This document shows positions 1-11,598 of a stretch of 38,602 bases of DNA, one piece after another (the stretch's first letter is position 1; each line of letters starts with the position of its first letter). The notes under the pieces are model-generated. The model did no database searches. It saw nothing but the letters and a program-made list of their open reading frames with translations, and was not told the DNA's origin. The position numbers and the translations under genes are program-made. Source of the DNA: Butyriboletus loyo (lineage: Eukaryota; Basidiomycota; Agaricomycetes; Boletales; Boletaceae); contig JBBPSI010000228.1 of the NCBI GenBank assembly GCA_038093515.1, positions 1-38,602 of the forward strand. The letters run 5' to 3'.

Positions 1-1230
1 GTTGCACAACATGGTGTAGTAATGTCTTCTTGTTTCAAACATTCGAAACATCTTCCCCTCTACAGTTTGCGGCATTGGCACAACTATCGCGGTCAACCTT
101 GTGCCTACGTTCACGCAGTTCCATAGATTCGAGTCTATTGTTATCATATGGCTCTCTGCGTCTGCGGCAGACAATCTTCTCATTACAACTTCCCTTGTTC
201 TATCTCTGGTATGTTGTCCGCAATCCTTCGGTGACAAATAACGAGCTTTGTAGAGGGAATACCGCACAGGTTTCGCTGACACTGACCATGTGATCAAGAA
301 GATCATACGACGTATAGTGTTTCCCTCTTCGAATAATTCCCAATTTAATGCTTTCTTCAGTTACTCTCCATACTGGATTACTGACGGCAATATGGACGAT
401 CATTGATCTTTCGGTGTATGTAGCCCTAGTAAGCATCTCATACGTTCAGGCGTCAACATGCTAACACACCTCAGACTAACGGGATGTCCGTAATCCCTCA
501 TTTTCCTTGTCGTCCTCGCTAATCTCCGTGCACTAGGCATCTGGTTTTTGTCCTACCGCTGGCAAAGTTCTACACCAATTCATTATTATCCACTTTGATA
601 TCAAGAACACGAGATCCAAGTGATCTTGAGTTCAACAGCGTGGTTGATGGGTCTCGTCACGTTGAGCGTCGGGTTAGCAGCAGTTCTTTACGCGGGTCGT
701 GATGCTATGCCAACTGCGGACACGAGCTGACTAAAAACATCACAAAACAGGAGGATTTCTCACCATTCGATTCAAGAGAAGAGGCTCGTATTCATTAAAT
801 CCCACTTACCTGAGCTGTTTTGCTAACGTGCGATCGTGAAGATCCGTGGCAGAAACTCAGAAATCATCTTTGAGACTGTCAATGAGAAAAAGCTCCAAGA
901 TCAGATGTCCATAGCATGAGACGATTATAACAATCACTAAAATTGTTTTCGTCTCTGCTCATAATATCAAGGTCGTTGCTTGGGGGACCATTTGGCTTGG
1001 AGATCGTACGTCTGAAGTCAATGTATCATGAGTATATCACTGTATCCTTATCTATATATGAAGCATCAATAACTGATAGAGGTGTCTGCAACTCGTACTT
1101 TTGCTAGGGAAGTACTGATGTCGCTCGGTCGCGGACTGTCCTTGGGAATCATAGCTCGTCCATATGCGCATGCGTCGTTCTGCTCAGGAGAAAATACCGT
1201 GTAAGAACGGTGCGCAGCATTAATGTTAAA
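1..1230. other. No supportable gene
   Basis: AT-leaning sequence with only short ORFs on both strands that lack ATG starts or recognisable motifs. No tRNA, rRNA or repeat structure was seen. It may be intergenic, or the untranslated end of a gene lying to the left. Confidence 0.5.
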
Positions 1231-1310
1231 AGTTGAATGTGTTGAACGTGCGGCGCATCCAGCTTCTATTTTTTTGGTGTGTGGCACGGCATCGTTCATT
1301 CGGTGAATGT

Positions 1311-1721
1311 ATGGTTCACCTCCGTTGCTCACGGATGGGGTCTCAGGTCCGTTGTTCTTCCGATAGTATGCCGTGGAAAGTTGCAGGGCTTCTGTCGTTA
1401 TACGCTCAGGTCAAGCAGCTTGCTACACACTTCGACCCCGATGGTGCGAACGGGGACTTCCTGGACGTGGTTGACGTTGCGGAGAGAGCAGCGAACGAAC
1501 AAAAGCCTGAGTTCGTGATGGTGGACGCGATGGTGGACAGACGGCGGAAGGAGATGTTTCTGCTCCGCGTGCATGACAGGGTGACGAAAGCAAAGTCAAG
1601 GGACTTCAAAGGATGGAGTGAAGGACCGAAGGGAGCGGTTGCGAGGGGGTGGTGTGAGGAACATGGGGTGGAGGGGAACCTGTTGTGGTCCACCTTCGTA
1701 CTTCCGACAGCATACGATTGA
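1311..1721 (+). CDS. Unrecognised ORF, possible gene remnant
   Basis: An open frame of 137 codons from ATG 1311 to TGA 1719-1721. Its base composition is clearly richer in G than the flanks, and the last 100 residues are charged and protein-like (for example GDFLDVVDVAERAANEQ, then a WCEEHGVEGNLLW stretch near the C-terminus). A GDFL..WC..H arrangement is loosely reminiscent of the C-terminal OB-fold region of DEAH-box RNA helicases, but the match is too weak to name it. There is no upstream exon that clearly joins it, and the antisense strand is also open for 95 codons. It may be the last exon of a decayed gene or a chance ORF. Confidence 0.25.
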   Translation: MVHLRCSRMGSQVRCSSDSMPWKVAGLLSLYAQVKQLATHFDPDGANGDFLDVVDVAERAANEQKPEFVMVDAMVDRRRKEMFLLRVHDRVTKAKSRDFKGWSEGPKGAVARGWCEEHGVEGNLLWSTFVLPTAYD

Positions 1722-2272
1722 GCGCAAGGGCGAGCAGCGGTTGGGCTTGTTGGTGTAGGTCATATTGGTTTAGCACTGCGAGGTCAGTCCTTAAATGGCG
1801 TGGAGGGCAAGACGACAGGGAAGTTTACAGGGTTTCACAGTAGCGTCTCACGTATACAGCGGTTGTCGGCCACAGGGATTAAAGTTTACTGTGGGTGGTC
1901 AATTTCTTAACTCTGGATATTGTGTGGAGTGATTAGTGCACGGTGACATATCCATGTGACATAACACCTCGGACGTCCGGATGTCCTATGACATATGCTT
2001 CCAGCAATTTTCCCGTCATTCAAAAATACTTTCCTTCCAAACTTTTGTTTTGCGGAAATCTCGGATGCTTGTTCAATACAGCAACTGTCTAGAGCACAAA
2101 AATAATGTCAAGTCTGCATCTGGCACCCAAGCTAGGGTAGGTTGATTTTGCTTTCACGTGACCGTCGCGACGACGACGCGCTCAATATGAGTAAACCCGC
2201 TCGTTGAATTCTGCGTTTTCAACTTCATATTACACCACGTCCTTGGTTTACTCATACCTTCTAATCCGCCCA
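1722..2272. other. Intergenic region upstream of the large hypothetical gene
   Basis: No coding signal was found. The stretch around 2150-2190 carries a CG-rich run (cgtcgcgacgacgacgcg) about 100 bases ahead of the ATG at 2273, which would fit a promoter or transcription start zone, but no TATA box is obvious. Confidence 0.35.
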
Positions 2273-5200
2273 ATGATGGCAAACATCTCCTCGAGAATAC
2301 TCTTTGCGCATTGGCTTGCCTTCCTCGAGGCCTTGCAACATTTTTTCTGGAACTATTTACCGCAACCTCTGTTGTCGACCGTTTTCCCGGAGTTCATCGA
2401 AGGCACCTCCGAGGTCTCACCAATCGTTCATGTACCGCGGCTTCGCGACCCATCAGACTACAGCAATTTCGTGGACCTTGCGACAACATGTCCCGTCCCG
2501 ACACTCTTTCAAACACCTTTAGCAATGAACGTTTATTGTCTTGTTAATCGTTCAAACTATGATTTAGACGATGCCTCTTCTGTGGAATCGTCACATTACT
2601 ATGGGTTTCTGGGTGTACCTGTTTGGCGATCCGCTGTTCTCCACAAGGACGAGCCTCCAACGTTGCCGTCGGAGAAAGCTAGGGTAAGTTGTTCTGCGCT
2701 TTCACAAAGTGTCTGACTCGGTCTCGACCAGGACGACCACGTACAAGCTAATGTGGCTCCCCATGGGGCTCGCGGGCTCAGCTTTTGTCCTGTCTTGGTT
2801 GGTATTGTATATATCCAATCGTTGCTGCATTTTTATATGCTCTTGATGGTGCGCACTTCGTTCCTGTTTAATACATGAACACTGACTGTAGGATGAGATA
2901 CCGTCTCTTCTGAATCACTGGTTCGAGAATGTGTTGATTTACGAATCACTTGGCCCCACAGAACTACTGGATTGCTCCTGGCTGCTTCACACAAGTTTGT
3001 GGATCGCTCCATGGTGCCTTGTTCGATGCGGAGTTCGCAAGGCTGTCCCTTGTCTTTTTTGGCACTTTCCACGAGGTAGTTATAGATCGGCCCATCCACC
3101 AATTCCACGCATCGTGCTAATACGAGTGGATGGAGAAGCCGTCCTGGTCAATTTCGTCGAAGATCATCCAGCGAACGCTGATGTTGGCGGGTGGTCGCCT
3201 CTCGAATCAGCAAAACTGGATATGCGTCACAGCCAGAGCGCAACAACTGACAGTGGAGAATCTCAAAGCCTTATGAAGTCTCTTGTTTCCGACGGCGAGA
3301 GCCGCGTTGGTGAAAAATTTGAGGCGCTACCTACGCGGACGGTTTCTCACCAGGACAGAATTACCGAAGCGCGGGAAGACACTGGTCTTGGATTTCCCAC
3401 CTCTGAGTTTGCCGAAGAATCTCAGCCTTTCGTAAACCAGATCCTTGACGAGCAGCTGGAGATTTATCCCGTGCTTGTTAAGGCCGCGGGCGAACCTCTA
3501 CAGCCCATCAAGAAAGGTACTCCTATACCTGGACTGGACACCCTTATTATAACGCCGAGCGACTGCAACATCGATGAACGGACGGACGAGTTCGATCAAC
3601 TAGTATTCTTGGAAGCTGGGGTCGACGATGTCCTTCGAGACGGCATGGACAGTCTTGAGGAGCGAGAGGGTTCAGATACAGACGTAGCCTTCAGCCCATG
3701 GAATCTCATCGACGACCATAGTCCGGACGAATCGGAAACATCATCAGAAACCGTGAGCGTGACAAACTCATCTGTGGGATTGCAAGACACGCCAATTCCA
3801 GTGAAAAATGTACGGTTCGCCGTTGGCGACGACGCAAGTGCAGTGGATTGTTGGCAAGTGTCTTTGAATGTTTCTCACACAGACGAATATACCTGCGCCT
3901 CGAACTTTGGGGGCCAACTGGGAGACGAAGGCGACGTATCGGTACATATACCTGTGGTGCCTTTCGACCCCTCCACGGACGAGCAGGATGCAACATCGCC
4001 AGAGCAGGTGACTGAGCCAATCCTTCCAGTAGTGCTCAGCGAAGAGCGAAGAGAAGAGAACGATGTTGTGTTCGCAGAATGTTGCTCGCCTTCCTTAACC
4101 GGGAAGCCGAAGGTTAATCTCCCCTCAGTGGTGGCAATACGTGAAGACTTGCAATTTGTTGAAATGATTCCGATGGTTCCCGTGGCGTTCATCGAAGACA
4201 TCGCCACACGTTCGCCTCTTCAAATATTTTCCCCGATCACACCTGCTGTGGTTATCAGTATGAAATACATCATCGAAGCAGAGAAGGAAGAGACCTTGAC
4301 ATCACCGGGAACCGAGGAACTGGTCCAGGGATTGCGTCATGCGGAACACGCGTTCGACTGGGCGGGGACCCTGAACGACAATTCAGCAGCATGTGAAACG
4401 TCCGATATCGTTTCTCGTGAAGATATATCCAATCCGCCGACTCGGTCTATCGAAGGTTCGAATTCAGTTTCCCCAATAACCGACAGGAAGCCACCTCTTG
4501 GCGACGCTCGGGCACTGGATATTGCGTTGTCATCCGAGATTGGCGTGCCGATGGCCAGCACCAGCCCAGTCGCCACCAACACAGATACAAGCGCTGCGAT
4601 AGAAGTTCCTGGAACGAATGAACTGGGGGCTGAAACTTTATACGAGACCTCTCGGCACTACTCGGATGAGGGAGGTCTCGCAAAATCGCTTCGGAATGAG
4701 CTTCAAGGACCGGATGTTAGCGTCCCCAATGGTGCGACAAGTCGAATAGATCTCGCTGCCGTCTCAGAATCGTCCGGGGAGTCTAGCGTGGAAGACCAAG
4801 TTACTTTCGTAACCGCAGGAAAATCCGACAGCACGATTACTACTCTCACTAGTCAGCCTGTCGACCTCTCTGGTGCTTCAGCGACCGATTCAGAGTTACT
4901 CATGAAATCGTCTAAGCAGCTATTGGCGTTATCGGACACATGCAAAGATGCCACCTCTCTTTCGATGATATCTGCGCACAGGAAAGCTGATGAATTGAAC
5001 CACGGGAAGGGCCGCGAGGCTGGTGCTATGCCTTGGGACCATGCAAGTACGACATCAAAACCTCCTCCCGAACGGACGTTATCGGGTTCTATGCACGCAC
5101 CATCAGAATCTTGGCGAATTCCGCAAACCGATAGCCACATTAATCTAACCTCTGTCCTCTATGAGACGTCTCCATTCGTGGCCCACTTCGTATCATTGGC

Positions 5201-5824
5201 GAAGCCCGACGAGGGGAAGAGAGGTACGAGTATGATCGCCGAGAGTACGTCCAAACCCAAGCAGGACCTCTCCGCATCAATCCATGCACCACAGAAGAGA
5301 TACATGCCGGAGGTGCAATCCTCAGTTTCTCAATCGCGAGACGAAAGTAATCGTGACCATCATCGATCTGTCACCAACCCGGTTGTGGTGCCTGAGAGGA
5401 AATCAGCAACGAAACCATGTCCGCCCAACTGGACCGCGATGCCAGAAGTGGTAGATGCGTTCCGCATGTTCAAACAAGCGCCTCGTGAGAAAACGATACG
5501 AAGGGTGTCGTCCCTCGCCGAGTGCACAAACAGAGGACCGGTAGTCGGTCAGAAGGGAACCGCAACGAGTTCGTTGAACAATACCTCTGCCACCGCCAAC
5601 ATTCAGAGTCGTTGGATGCATGAAAGCGGTCTGCTGCTCGTTAGGGACCTCGTGTCGTCCGATCCTGTTGATTTCAACCTACGTACTTGGCAAGTGTACT
5701 TTTGTTTCGTTGGCTGGAGCTGACAATGACAATGATGTATCTTTAGCACGAACATAAGGCCATCGAAGATTTATGGTATGAATTTAATACCCGTGCAGCA
5801 GGTTCTATACCCTGGAACGCTTGA
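2273..5824 (+). CDS. Large hypothetical protein, mostly disordered (about 1135 aa)
   Basis: Proposed exons are 2273-2683, 2732-2848, 2892-5693 and 5747-5824. All introns are 43-53 nt with GT..AG ends and the frame stays open, giving about 1135 aa. The start is the first of two adjacent ATGs; the open frame upstream has no ATG. The N-terminal 150 residues are aromatic and hydrophobic (MMANISSRILFAHWLAFLEA), and exon 2 holds a possible membrane segment (LSFCPVLVGIVYIQ). From about residue 250 onward the protein is rich in Ser, Thr, Glu and Asp with no recognisable fold, as in many fungal scaffold or regulatory proteins. The last exon ends HEHKAIEDLWYEFN..GSIPWNA, reached by skipping the in-frame stop at 5721-5723. 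Function is unknown. The first two introns are less certain than the last. Confidence 0.6.
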
Positions 5825-6480
5825 TATCCCTCTGTACGCGTTACAGCATGGTATAACTCCTTGTGCGGTCCAGTTCAACACCGATTTTAGCTCGATGACC
5901 GCAGGATCGACAGGAATCCAGCGTCAACAAAGGTGCGTAAGTGGCTGTAATTAGTGAGGCTGTATCGACCTTGAACCTTTGGTCGACTCCATAGCATTCT
6001 GGTGGTGCACAACGCAGAGATGAGACCAACGTTTGGTTCTCAACGCTGGATGACTCACCGGGGTTGAGGGAGACAGAGATCCTGTAGAGTTGGACCAAGG
6101 TATTACTATTTCTCGGCGGTTTTGATTTGCATACTGGTTGAATTTGTTTTCGCCATCCGATAGTAGTATCTTTTTACGCTCGCTGGTATCGTTGATGTGG
6201 ATATCTTGCTAGCTGAAAACATTTTACCACTTTGACTTTCCGTATGGTTGCATGGGCTTTCTGGACTGAAAGGTTCAGGGTCGACGACCTCCTCATGTCC
6301 GTGTTCGCTTTATCCGGACGTCGTTCAAAAAAGTGATGCCAAAAAGTGGTTCTATTAACAGTTGGCACCAGATGATGAATGGGGGTCATCAATGAGAGGG
6401 GTCATGTACCTAATATAGCGTTTTTCAGACTCCGCATCTACTCATCGCAAAGTTAGTCCTCTAGACCGAGTTCATCGTCG
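5825..6480. other. Intergenic region between the hypothetical gene and rpS10
   Basis: Only short ORFs occur, including an 85-codon minus-strand frame at 5841-6098 with no ATG context or family resemblance. The right end should hold the promoter of the downstream ribosomal protein gene. Confidence 0.4.
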
Positions 6481-6531
6481 CGCTCGACGTCAAGACCCGT
6501 TTCAAGGCTCCTCTCGCCATCCAAATCAACT

Positions 6532-6782
6532 GTGAGTACCGTTAGAATCATCCTCTATCCCTCCATGGAGAACCTATTCGTGATGGAAATGTTCTCGGTG
6601 GTGGATGGCTGGGCACAAACATGGATGATGTTGCTGATTCTCGCCCTCTCCCAGCCCAGAGTCAGTGCGAACCGCGTCTCGCAGTACGTAGACCTCTGTC
6701 CCATTTCATGCACCCTTCGTGTTGTGTTTGTTGACACCGATCCGGCTGGCAGCACTCGAACACAAGAACTCGTATAGCCCAG
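6532..6782 (+). other. Probable intron in the 5' leader of the rpS10 gene
   Basis: A strong donor (gtgagt at 6532) follows a pyrimidine- and AG-rich leader at about 6460-6531, and an acceptor (cccag) ends two bases before the ATG of rpS10 at 6784. Leader introns are common in fungal ribosomal protein genes. This is inference from splice signals only; the stretch also holds an 81-codon ORF that looks incidental. Confidence 0.45.
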
Positions 6783-6783
6783 C

Positions 6784-7448
6784 ATGCTCATTTCCAAGAA
6801 GAACAAGCGCACCATTTACGAAAACCTCTTCAAAGGTTCGTGTTTGCCTCTTCCCCCACCCGTTTCTCTTTCAAGACTCCTAGCGCTAACTTGGTCATCA
6901 TCATCGTCCAATTGTCCCGTCCACCGCGCGCTTGACCGTCGTCCCCATGACGCTCATGAACCTATTGTATGAACGGATGGGGGTGATTACAGAGGGCGTT
7001 CTGGTTGCTAGGAAAGACTACAACGCGCCTAAACATGAAGACCTCGACGTGCCCAACCTCGAGGTTATCAAGGCGATGCAAAGCCTGACCTCCAAAGGAC
7101 TCGTCAAGACCCAGTTCTCGTGGCAGTGGTATTACTACGTGCTCACGCCCGACGGCGTGGATTACCTCCGGGAGTGGTGTGTCTCGTCATTGGATCGGTG
7201 GGGGGTTCGTGCGATGTGCTCATGTGAACCTTTCTTTTTTTAGGCTCCACCTCCCTAACGAGATCGTTCCTACGACGCATAAGCGTGCGGCCCGTCTCCC
7301 ACGCCCAGCTGCTGTTCGCCCCGGCGCTGGCGAGGGCGGTCCTACACGTCCACCTCGCGGCGACCAGGAAGGCTACCGGAGGAAGGAAGGTGGCGCACCT
7401 GGCGACTACAGGCCGTCCTTTGCTGGTGTCGGTCGGGGTGGACCTTGA
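6784..7448 (+). CDS. RPS10: 40S ribosomal protein S10 (eS10)
   Basis: Exons 6784-6835, 6993-7176 and 7244-7448 give 146 aa. The protein starts MLISKKNKRTIYENLFK, continues EGVLVARKDYNAPKH, then VPNLEVIKAMQSLTSKG and QFSWQWYYYVLTPDG, and ends in an Arg/Gly/Pro-rich tail. This is the full eS10 layout: an N-terminal winged-helix domain of about 100 residues followed by a basic flexible tail. eS10 sits on the head of the small ribosomal subunit near the mRNA entry side. Both introns split codons (after K17, and within the Trp codon of LREW) and restore the frame exactly. The first intron is 157 nt, longer than its neighbours; the second is 67 nt. The identification is firm. Confidence 0.95.
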
Positions 7449-7604
7449 GATCTCATGTCATAGCCCACAGCCCGTTTGTCTTCCATCCCCTCGAAAAACG
7501 TTTGTATGGAGCATGTCGCATGTTTAGTCTATGCTATATGCTATCTATTCCGCATCATCTGCACACGCCGTAGTCGGCACATGATGGATTCCGGATACAC
7601 GACA

Positions 7605-9662
7605 CTATTTACCGAAATGTTCGACAACGTTGCGAATAGCTCCCTTGCCTCGTTCCCCTTCAAATGACTCTTGGCGCGCGTCAACGACTTGTTTTGAAAA
7701 AGAACTAAACGGGTGGGCTCCAAACTTTAAACTCCACAGTCAGAGAGATGTGTGTTGTACACACCTGGTTTTACTGCAGTCTGTGGAACCACTGACGAAC
7801 ACCCTCGCCTGCACGATCACCAGCTTGTCTAGAATCCCAAACACCCCAGAATCACCCAACAATGCTTCGTTCATGTCGAACCTGCCTTCGACGTACGGAT
7901 ACCGCCCTAGCTGTTCCGAGAGCTCCGAGAGCTTCCACCCATCCAGGTCTCCCCCAGGCCGGAACGCCGCAACAAGTGTCCCGATCGCGTCGTCGTGTTC
8001 GGACGAGAGCGCCTTGAACGTACTCGATTTTCTCAGAGGGCCATAGTTCTGTAGGGCGTTCCCATCCATCCCACTTCCAATGCCATTCAACGTCTGGTCA
8101 TCGTCGTCCTCCACAGGGAAGCGCACGCCATCCATAGATGTGAATGTGCTGAGAGGACGAGGATGGTCGGTTGCAAGCCACACATGCCGCACGTTCTTCC
8201 CCGTGACGTCATCTTGGAGGAATGCACGGAGGGTACTGATCAGCGAGGCCGCACACCATGCTAGATTCTGGATAGGTACATTTTCCATTCTCCAGTGCAC
8301 CCCCAGAAACGGACCTATGTTCTCCGAGAGGCGATCCGCGAGATCGTACAGCGCGGGCGCATAGTGTAGGTTGAAATTCGGTTGCACGGATGTAGCAAAG
8401 AGGGGATGACGGAGGTCATAATCGAGGACGAGGACATCGATATCTGCGAGGGGTAGGTACGAAGAATTGGTATATTGAGGTGTGTATTCGTATCCTGGTC
8501 CAGTCATCAAATCGAGATCAGATTCCGCATCCATATCTAGACTGCTTGACAAAAGTTGCACGAGATGAGATGAAGCATCCGACTCCATCTTGAGCGATCC
8601 CGAGTCAAACGAGATAGATAATGCTGTGTCGGGTAAAGAGGAACGTAGTCGGGCGAGTTTGGATTCGAGACAGGACGTAAGCTTCGGATCGACCTCTGCC
8701 CTTTCAACGATGAACGGAACGTCTTCCGATTTAGTTTGAGTTCCCAGTACGTCATGGTGGCCCTGAGGTATGGATTCCATTGATACGACGAAGCTGCTCG
8801 GTGGCGCTAGTCTCTCGTCGACCCACTTCGCAAATCCTTTGAGGTCGATAGCCAGCCCGGAATCGGAAGATTTGCCACTGCGCGCAAACTCATTCGTATC
8901 GTAATATGCGCCAAATGACCACTGTGAACACGCGCTCATTCGGCTTTTACCTACATTGGGCAGTACAATCGTTCGATTGAGTTGCCGAGCGAGTATCAGG
9001 AGCTGCGTGAAGTGGATCCTGGCCTTGGATTCCTGTTCTCCGACCCGAACAGGGAGGAGGAAGCGACAGGCACCCTGATAGTAGGCGGAATCGAATAACG
9101 ATAGTTTCATGGTTTCATTCTTGTGGGTGCGATCATCAACTTTTTCTGCGAGGGCATCGGCATCATGTTCTTCCGGAACACGAGTGACGGGAGGCGGCCA
9201 CGCGTTGCGTGTCGCGCGATCTGATTTTCTCGAGAACATAGTTATGCGGCCGTCTTCTAACTGCAATTCCTCGCCAGAGGCAGAGACTGGTCCGTCCTGG
9301 AAGACTGCATGCGGATACCGTGTCGAAGTTGCTTCCGAGTCGGTGGCACGCGACGATGGTGTCGCCATCACGCTCTGGTTCAAGTTCGGTTTCGGTGTAG
9401 ACACGAACGAGGATCGCTCGAATTCCCATAGAATGATGTAGAGCACGATAGTAACCATGATGAGCGCTACGAGCATCGCGCCACGTAGCGCGTTGGGTTG
9501 CGCGGCTCGACGATGTCGAACATAGTTTGAGCCGGTGCTACTAGTAGGGTTATCTTCACTGGGAATATCAACATGAGTGCTGGTTTCAGGAAGTTGATAC
9601 AGTGGCCTGGTGGAAGAAAATGGTCGTTTGAACCGTTTCACCCGCCTCGTCGGGTTGTGCAT
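7605..9662 (-). CDS. O-fucosyltransferase-like type II membrane protein
   Basis: Two exons on the minus strand, 9662-7765 and 7704-7605, separated by a 60-nt intron; 665 aa from ATG 9662. An in-frame ATG at 9764 would add 34 residues, so the start is uncertain. A short basic N-terminus is followed by one membrane anchor (MLVALIMVTIVLYIILWEF), a Ser/Thr-rich stem and a lumenal domain. That domain shows the GDP-fucose protein O-fucosyltransferase pattern: an early ACRFLLPVRVGEQESKARIH..RTIVLPNVG segment, a GVHWRME motif (HxRxE) near residue 500, and a C-terminal IFV/VFVSGSTDC..TSSFSKQVVDAR segment. The last part appears only after the small intron is removed, which supports the splice. It probably acts in the Golgi or ER on glycan or protein acceptors. 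The acceptor cannot be read from sequence. Confidence 0.8.
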
Positions 9663-9794
9663 AGATGATGCTGTTAGTCGCAGTCTGAGGAAGGTGTAAC
9701 TGTTCCGTAGAACTTGCAGGTGGGAAATCATCATTGCAAAGTTCTTCCGTGGCAGCACGTCCATTGGCGTTCGCCACGAGTTACGACTACATTG

Positions 9795-10440
9795 CAAAGG
9801 GGCCGCAACGTCCTACGTGATCTCTAATGCACTGTTGCAAGATACAACTACCCGAAGTAAGCTTCTTCGAATGAGACAACAAGAATGAGTCGTCTAGACC
9901 ACACTGGATTATTCTTTGTGGATTCAGGAGAACCATGCGTTCAGGACTACGATAGTAAGCATTCACCTCCAGCTCACTCTGAGCTCGACTGAAGGTCTCC
10001 TCTCTTATAAGCTTTTATCGCAAACAACATCGGGACTCCCACCTCGGACTAATGGGCTTACTAGGGCGAAAGAAGCATGCAATAACGAGAAGGGTGTCTT
10101 CAACCTCGCAATCCAAAATGACCCGAAATACGATATCGTGAGCGAAGGGAATTACACAATGGCATCAGTCCCTACGTTAACGACGCGGCCTTCCTCGCTC
10201 CCGACAACGAGGGTAGAGTGACTATGTCGAGCTCGTCCGTGAAGGTTCGTGTTGAATTGCCTCACTCAGTCGGAGCGGGAGCTGATAAACATAAACTATG
10301 AGGAAGGCTATTCTGTCAAGCTCGGTGATCAGCGATTTCTTGGTGTTGATGGTTAACGGGTCGTCATCCAGAGCGACCAGTCTACGAAATGGTCAATCAA
10401 CTCGGTTTTCATCCCCGAAAAGAATATGCATCAGTAAGTC
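9795..10440 (+). pseudogene. Degraded TenA/beta-trefoil gene, C-terminal half (relic psi-1)
   Basis: This segment keeps the exon-intron plan of exons 5 to 8 of the T1-T5 genes further right. A short exon (YVISNALLQDTTTR) is followed by an intron (gtaagc..ctag), an exon reading TLDYSLWIQEN (compare TLYYSMWIEGN), another intron, and an exon with EACNNEKGVFNLAIQN (compare NACNNEKAFFDLATKD), GNYTM and SPYVNDAAFLAPDNEGRV. A third intron starts gttcgt at 10245, and then comes a trefoil piece EGYSVKLGDQRFLGVDG. A frameshift between WIQEN and the following DYD, plus an in-frame stop after FLGVDG, show it is dead. Its 5' half is missing: the left edge abuts the promoter side of the fucosyltransferase-like gene. 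Confidence 0.7.
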
Positions 10441-11030
10441 ATGGATGAACGCGGTATGTGCCCAGGGCTCAAACCTGAATAGAGTGCTGATCGCCACACC
10501 ATAGACCGGGGATCGGGTATGGCGGAAGGACTCGAGTAGAGCATATGTGGGGTTTCGAACGTGGACAGAGTCACCAGACCCCGGGGCAAAGGACGACGAT
10601 CGCCGATCTCGTCCACGCCACCGTTGATTATAGTGCAAGACCAGATAGCAACGCCGCGGAGTTGGTTGACGTTCCTTCGCGTCCCGGTCTACGCCCGATC
10701 ACATACGCTCACACCATCTTAATAGTGCCGGATGTTTGTTGTCGACTGCTCTTGCCCAGACCTGCATCTTCCCCGATAATGGCCCGTTTAATTGATTCCA
10801 CTGACCTCGAAGAGGCCCTCTCCTCTCAGTGAACTTGTGGACCAAAGGAAAGCAACAATCAATTAATCTAGCCAACCGGGGGGGCTCCAACCACGGGACC
10901 CTGTACTGCCAGTGCGTTTATCGTCTGAAAGCGGGAACTACGCGGCATGGAGTTTGGTAACATCAGAGCGGTACCTGTTTTGTGTCGTTCTTCCTAATGG
11001 GAATACCTTTCATCACCACCGTTGCATACT
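10434..11030 (-). pseudogene. Second TenA/trefoil relic, 3' part, reversed (psi-1b)
   Basis: The plus strand here matches 33360-33950 closely and the reverse complement of about 14630-15220. Those copies run on from clear TenA exons on the other strand, so this is most likely the 3' half of the old diverged gene read on the minus strand. It sits tail-to-tail with psi-1, the join falling at the donor of exon 8 (10433-10440). It contains stops in all frames. At about 11030 it is cut and joined directly to the upstream region of T1. Confidence 0.5.
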
Positions 11031-11034
11031 CCTG

Positions 11035-11598
11035 ACGTGATAGCCTCGTGCCTGCCCCCATGCAGGAAAAGACACGTTCGCCTCCGGTGAAACGCAATGC
11101 TGCACAATTACGCAGGACGGCACCACTTCCATCCATGGCCACTTTTTTGACAGGTGTGCGAACACCTCGGGCCCATCAGTCCACCTAGGTTCAAAACTCG
11201 AGCGACGTAGTTTCATGTCTGATTTCCAATGAACACGCCACAAAGACGCTTACGAACAGACCAGGTTACTACATATCCCCGAATCACCCCAGAGATCTTG
11301 TAATGTATGCACCCTTCCATTCATTGGTGACGACACGCTTCTTTGTTTGTCTGAGTGAAATGCAAGATTGGAAGCTTGGTGTCTCGATGAAATCCGCACT
11401 CTGCCCAATAGGTGCGAAGCACCGCAAGACCCATATGGATGGTCTCAGAATTGCGTAATTAGGTTGCGATGACGCCTACTGCTTTTACTGGAAGTAATGT
11501 ATTGTTCGGACACGGGTGAGTGATACGATGCATAAAAGCTGACCATCCTCGCGTTTACGCATTATCAACGCCCTCTCAGTAACGGCGTTCTGACCACG
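11035..11598 (+). promoter_or_regulatory. Upstream region of T1 (repeated in all five copies)
   Basis: About 560 bases that recur before T2 (15235-15779), T3 (22030-22612, interrupted), T4 (29530-30059) and, in part, T5 (35165-35396). Shared landmarks are cgcctccggtgaaacgcaatg, ttgacaggtgtgcgaacac and the TATA-like cataaaagc (11531-11539), about 65 bases before the ATG. Conservation is close to that of the coding part, so it was copied with the gene. Confidence 0.6.

Noticed and set aside
1311..1721. Possible DEAH-helicase C-terminal fragment
   Set aside because: Only a GDFL and a WC..H motif match; no HA2 or helicase core nearby, so kept as an unrecognised ORF.
3596..5140. Minus-strand frames of 64-110 codons inside the large hypothetical gene
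   Set aside because: They lie opposite a single 934-codon exon and show no independent motifs or start context.
7630..9441. Several plus-strand open frames of 90-138 codons opposite the fucosyltransferase-like gene
   Set aside because: They are antisense shadows: the minus frame is 20 kDa-scale larger, carries the family motifs and a frame-restoring intron.
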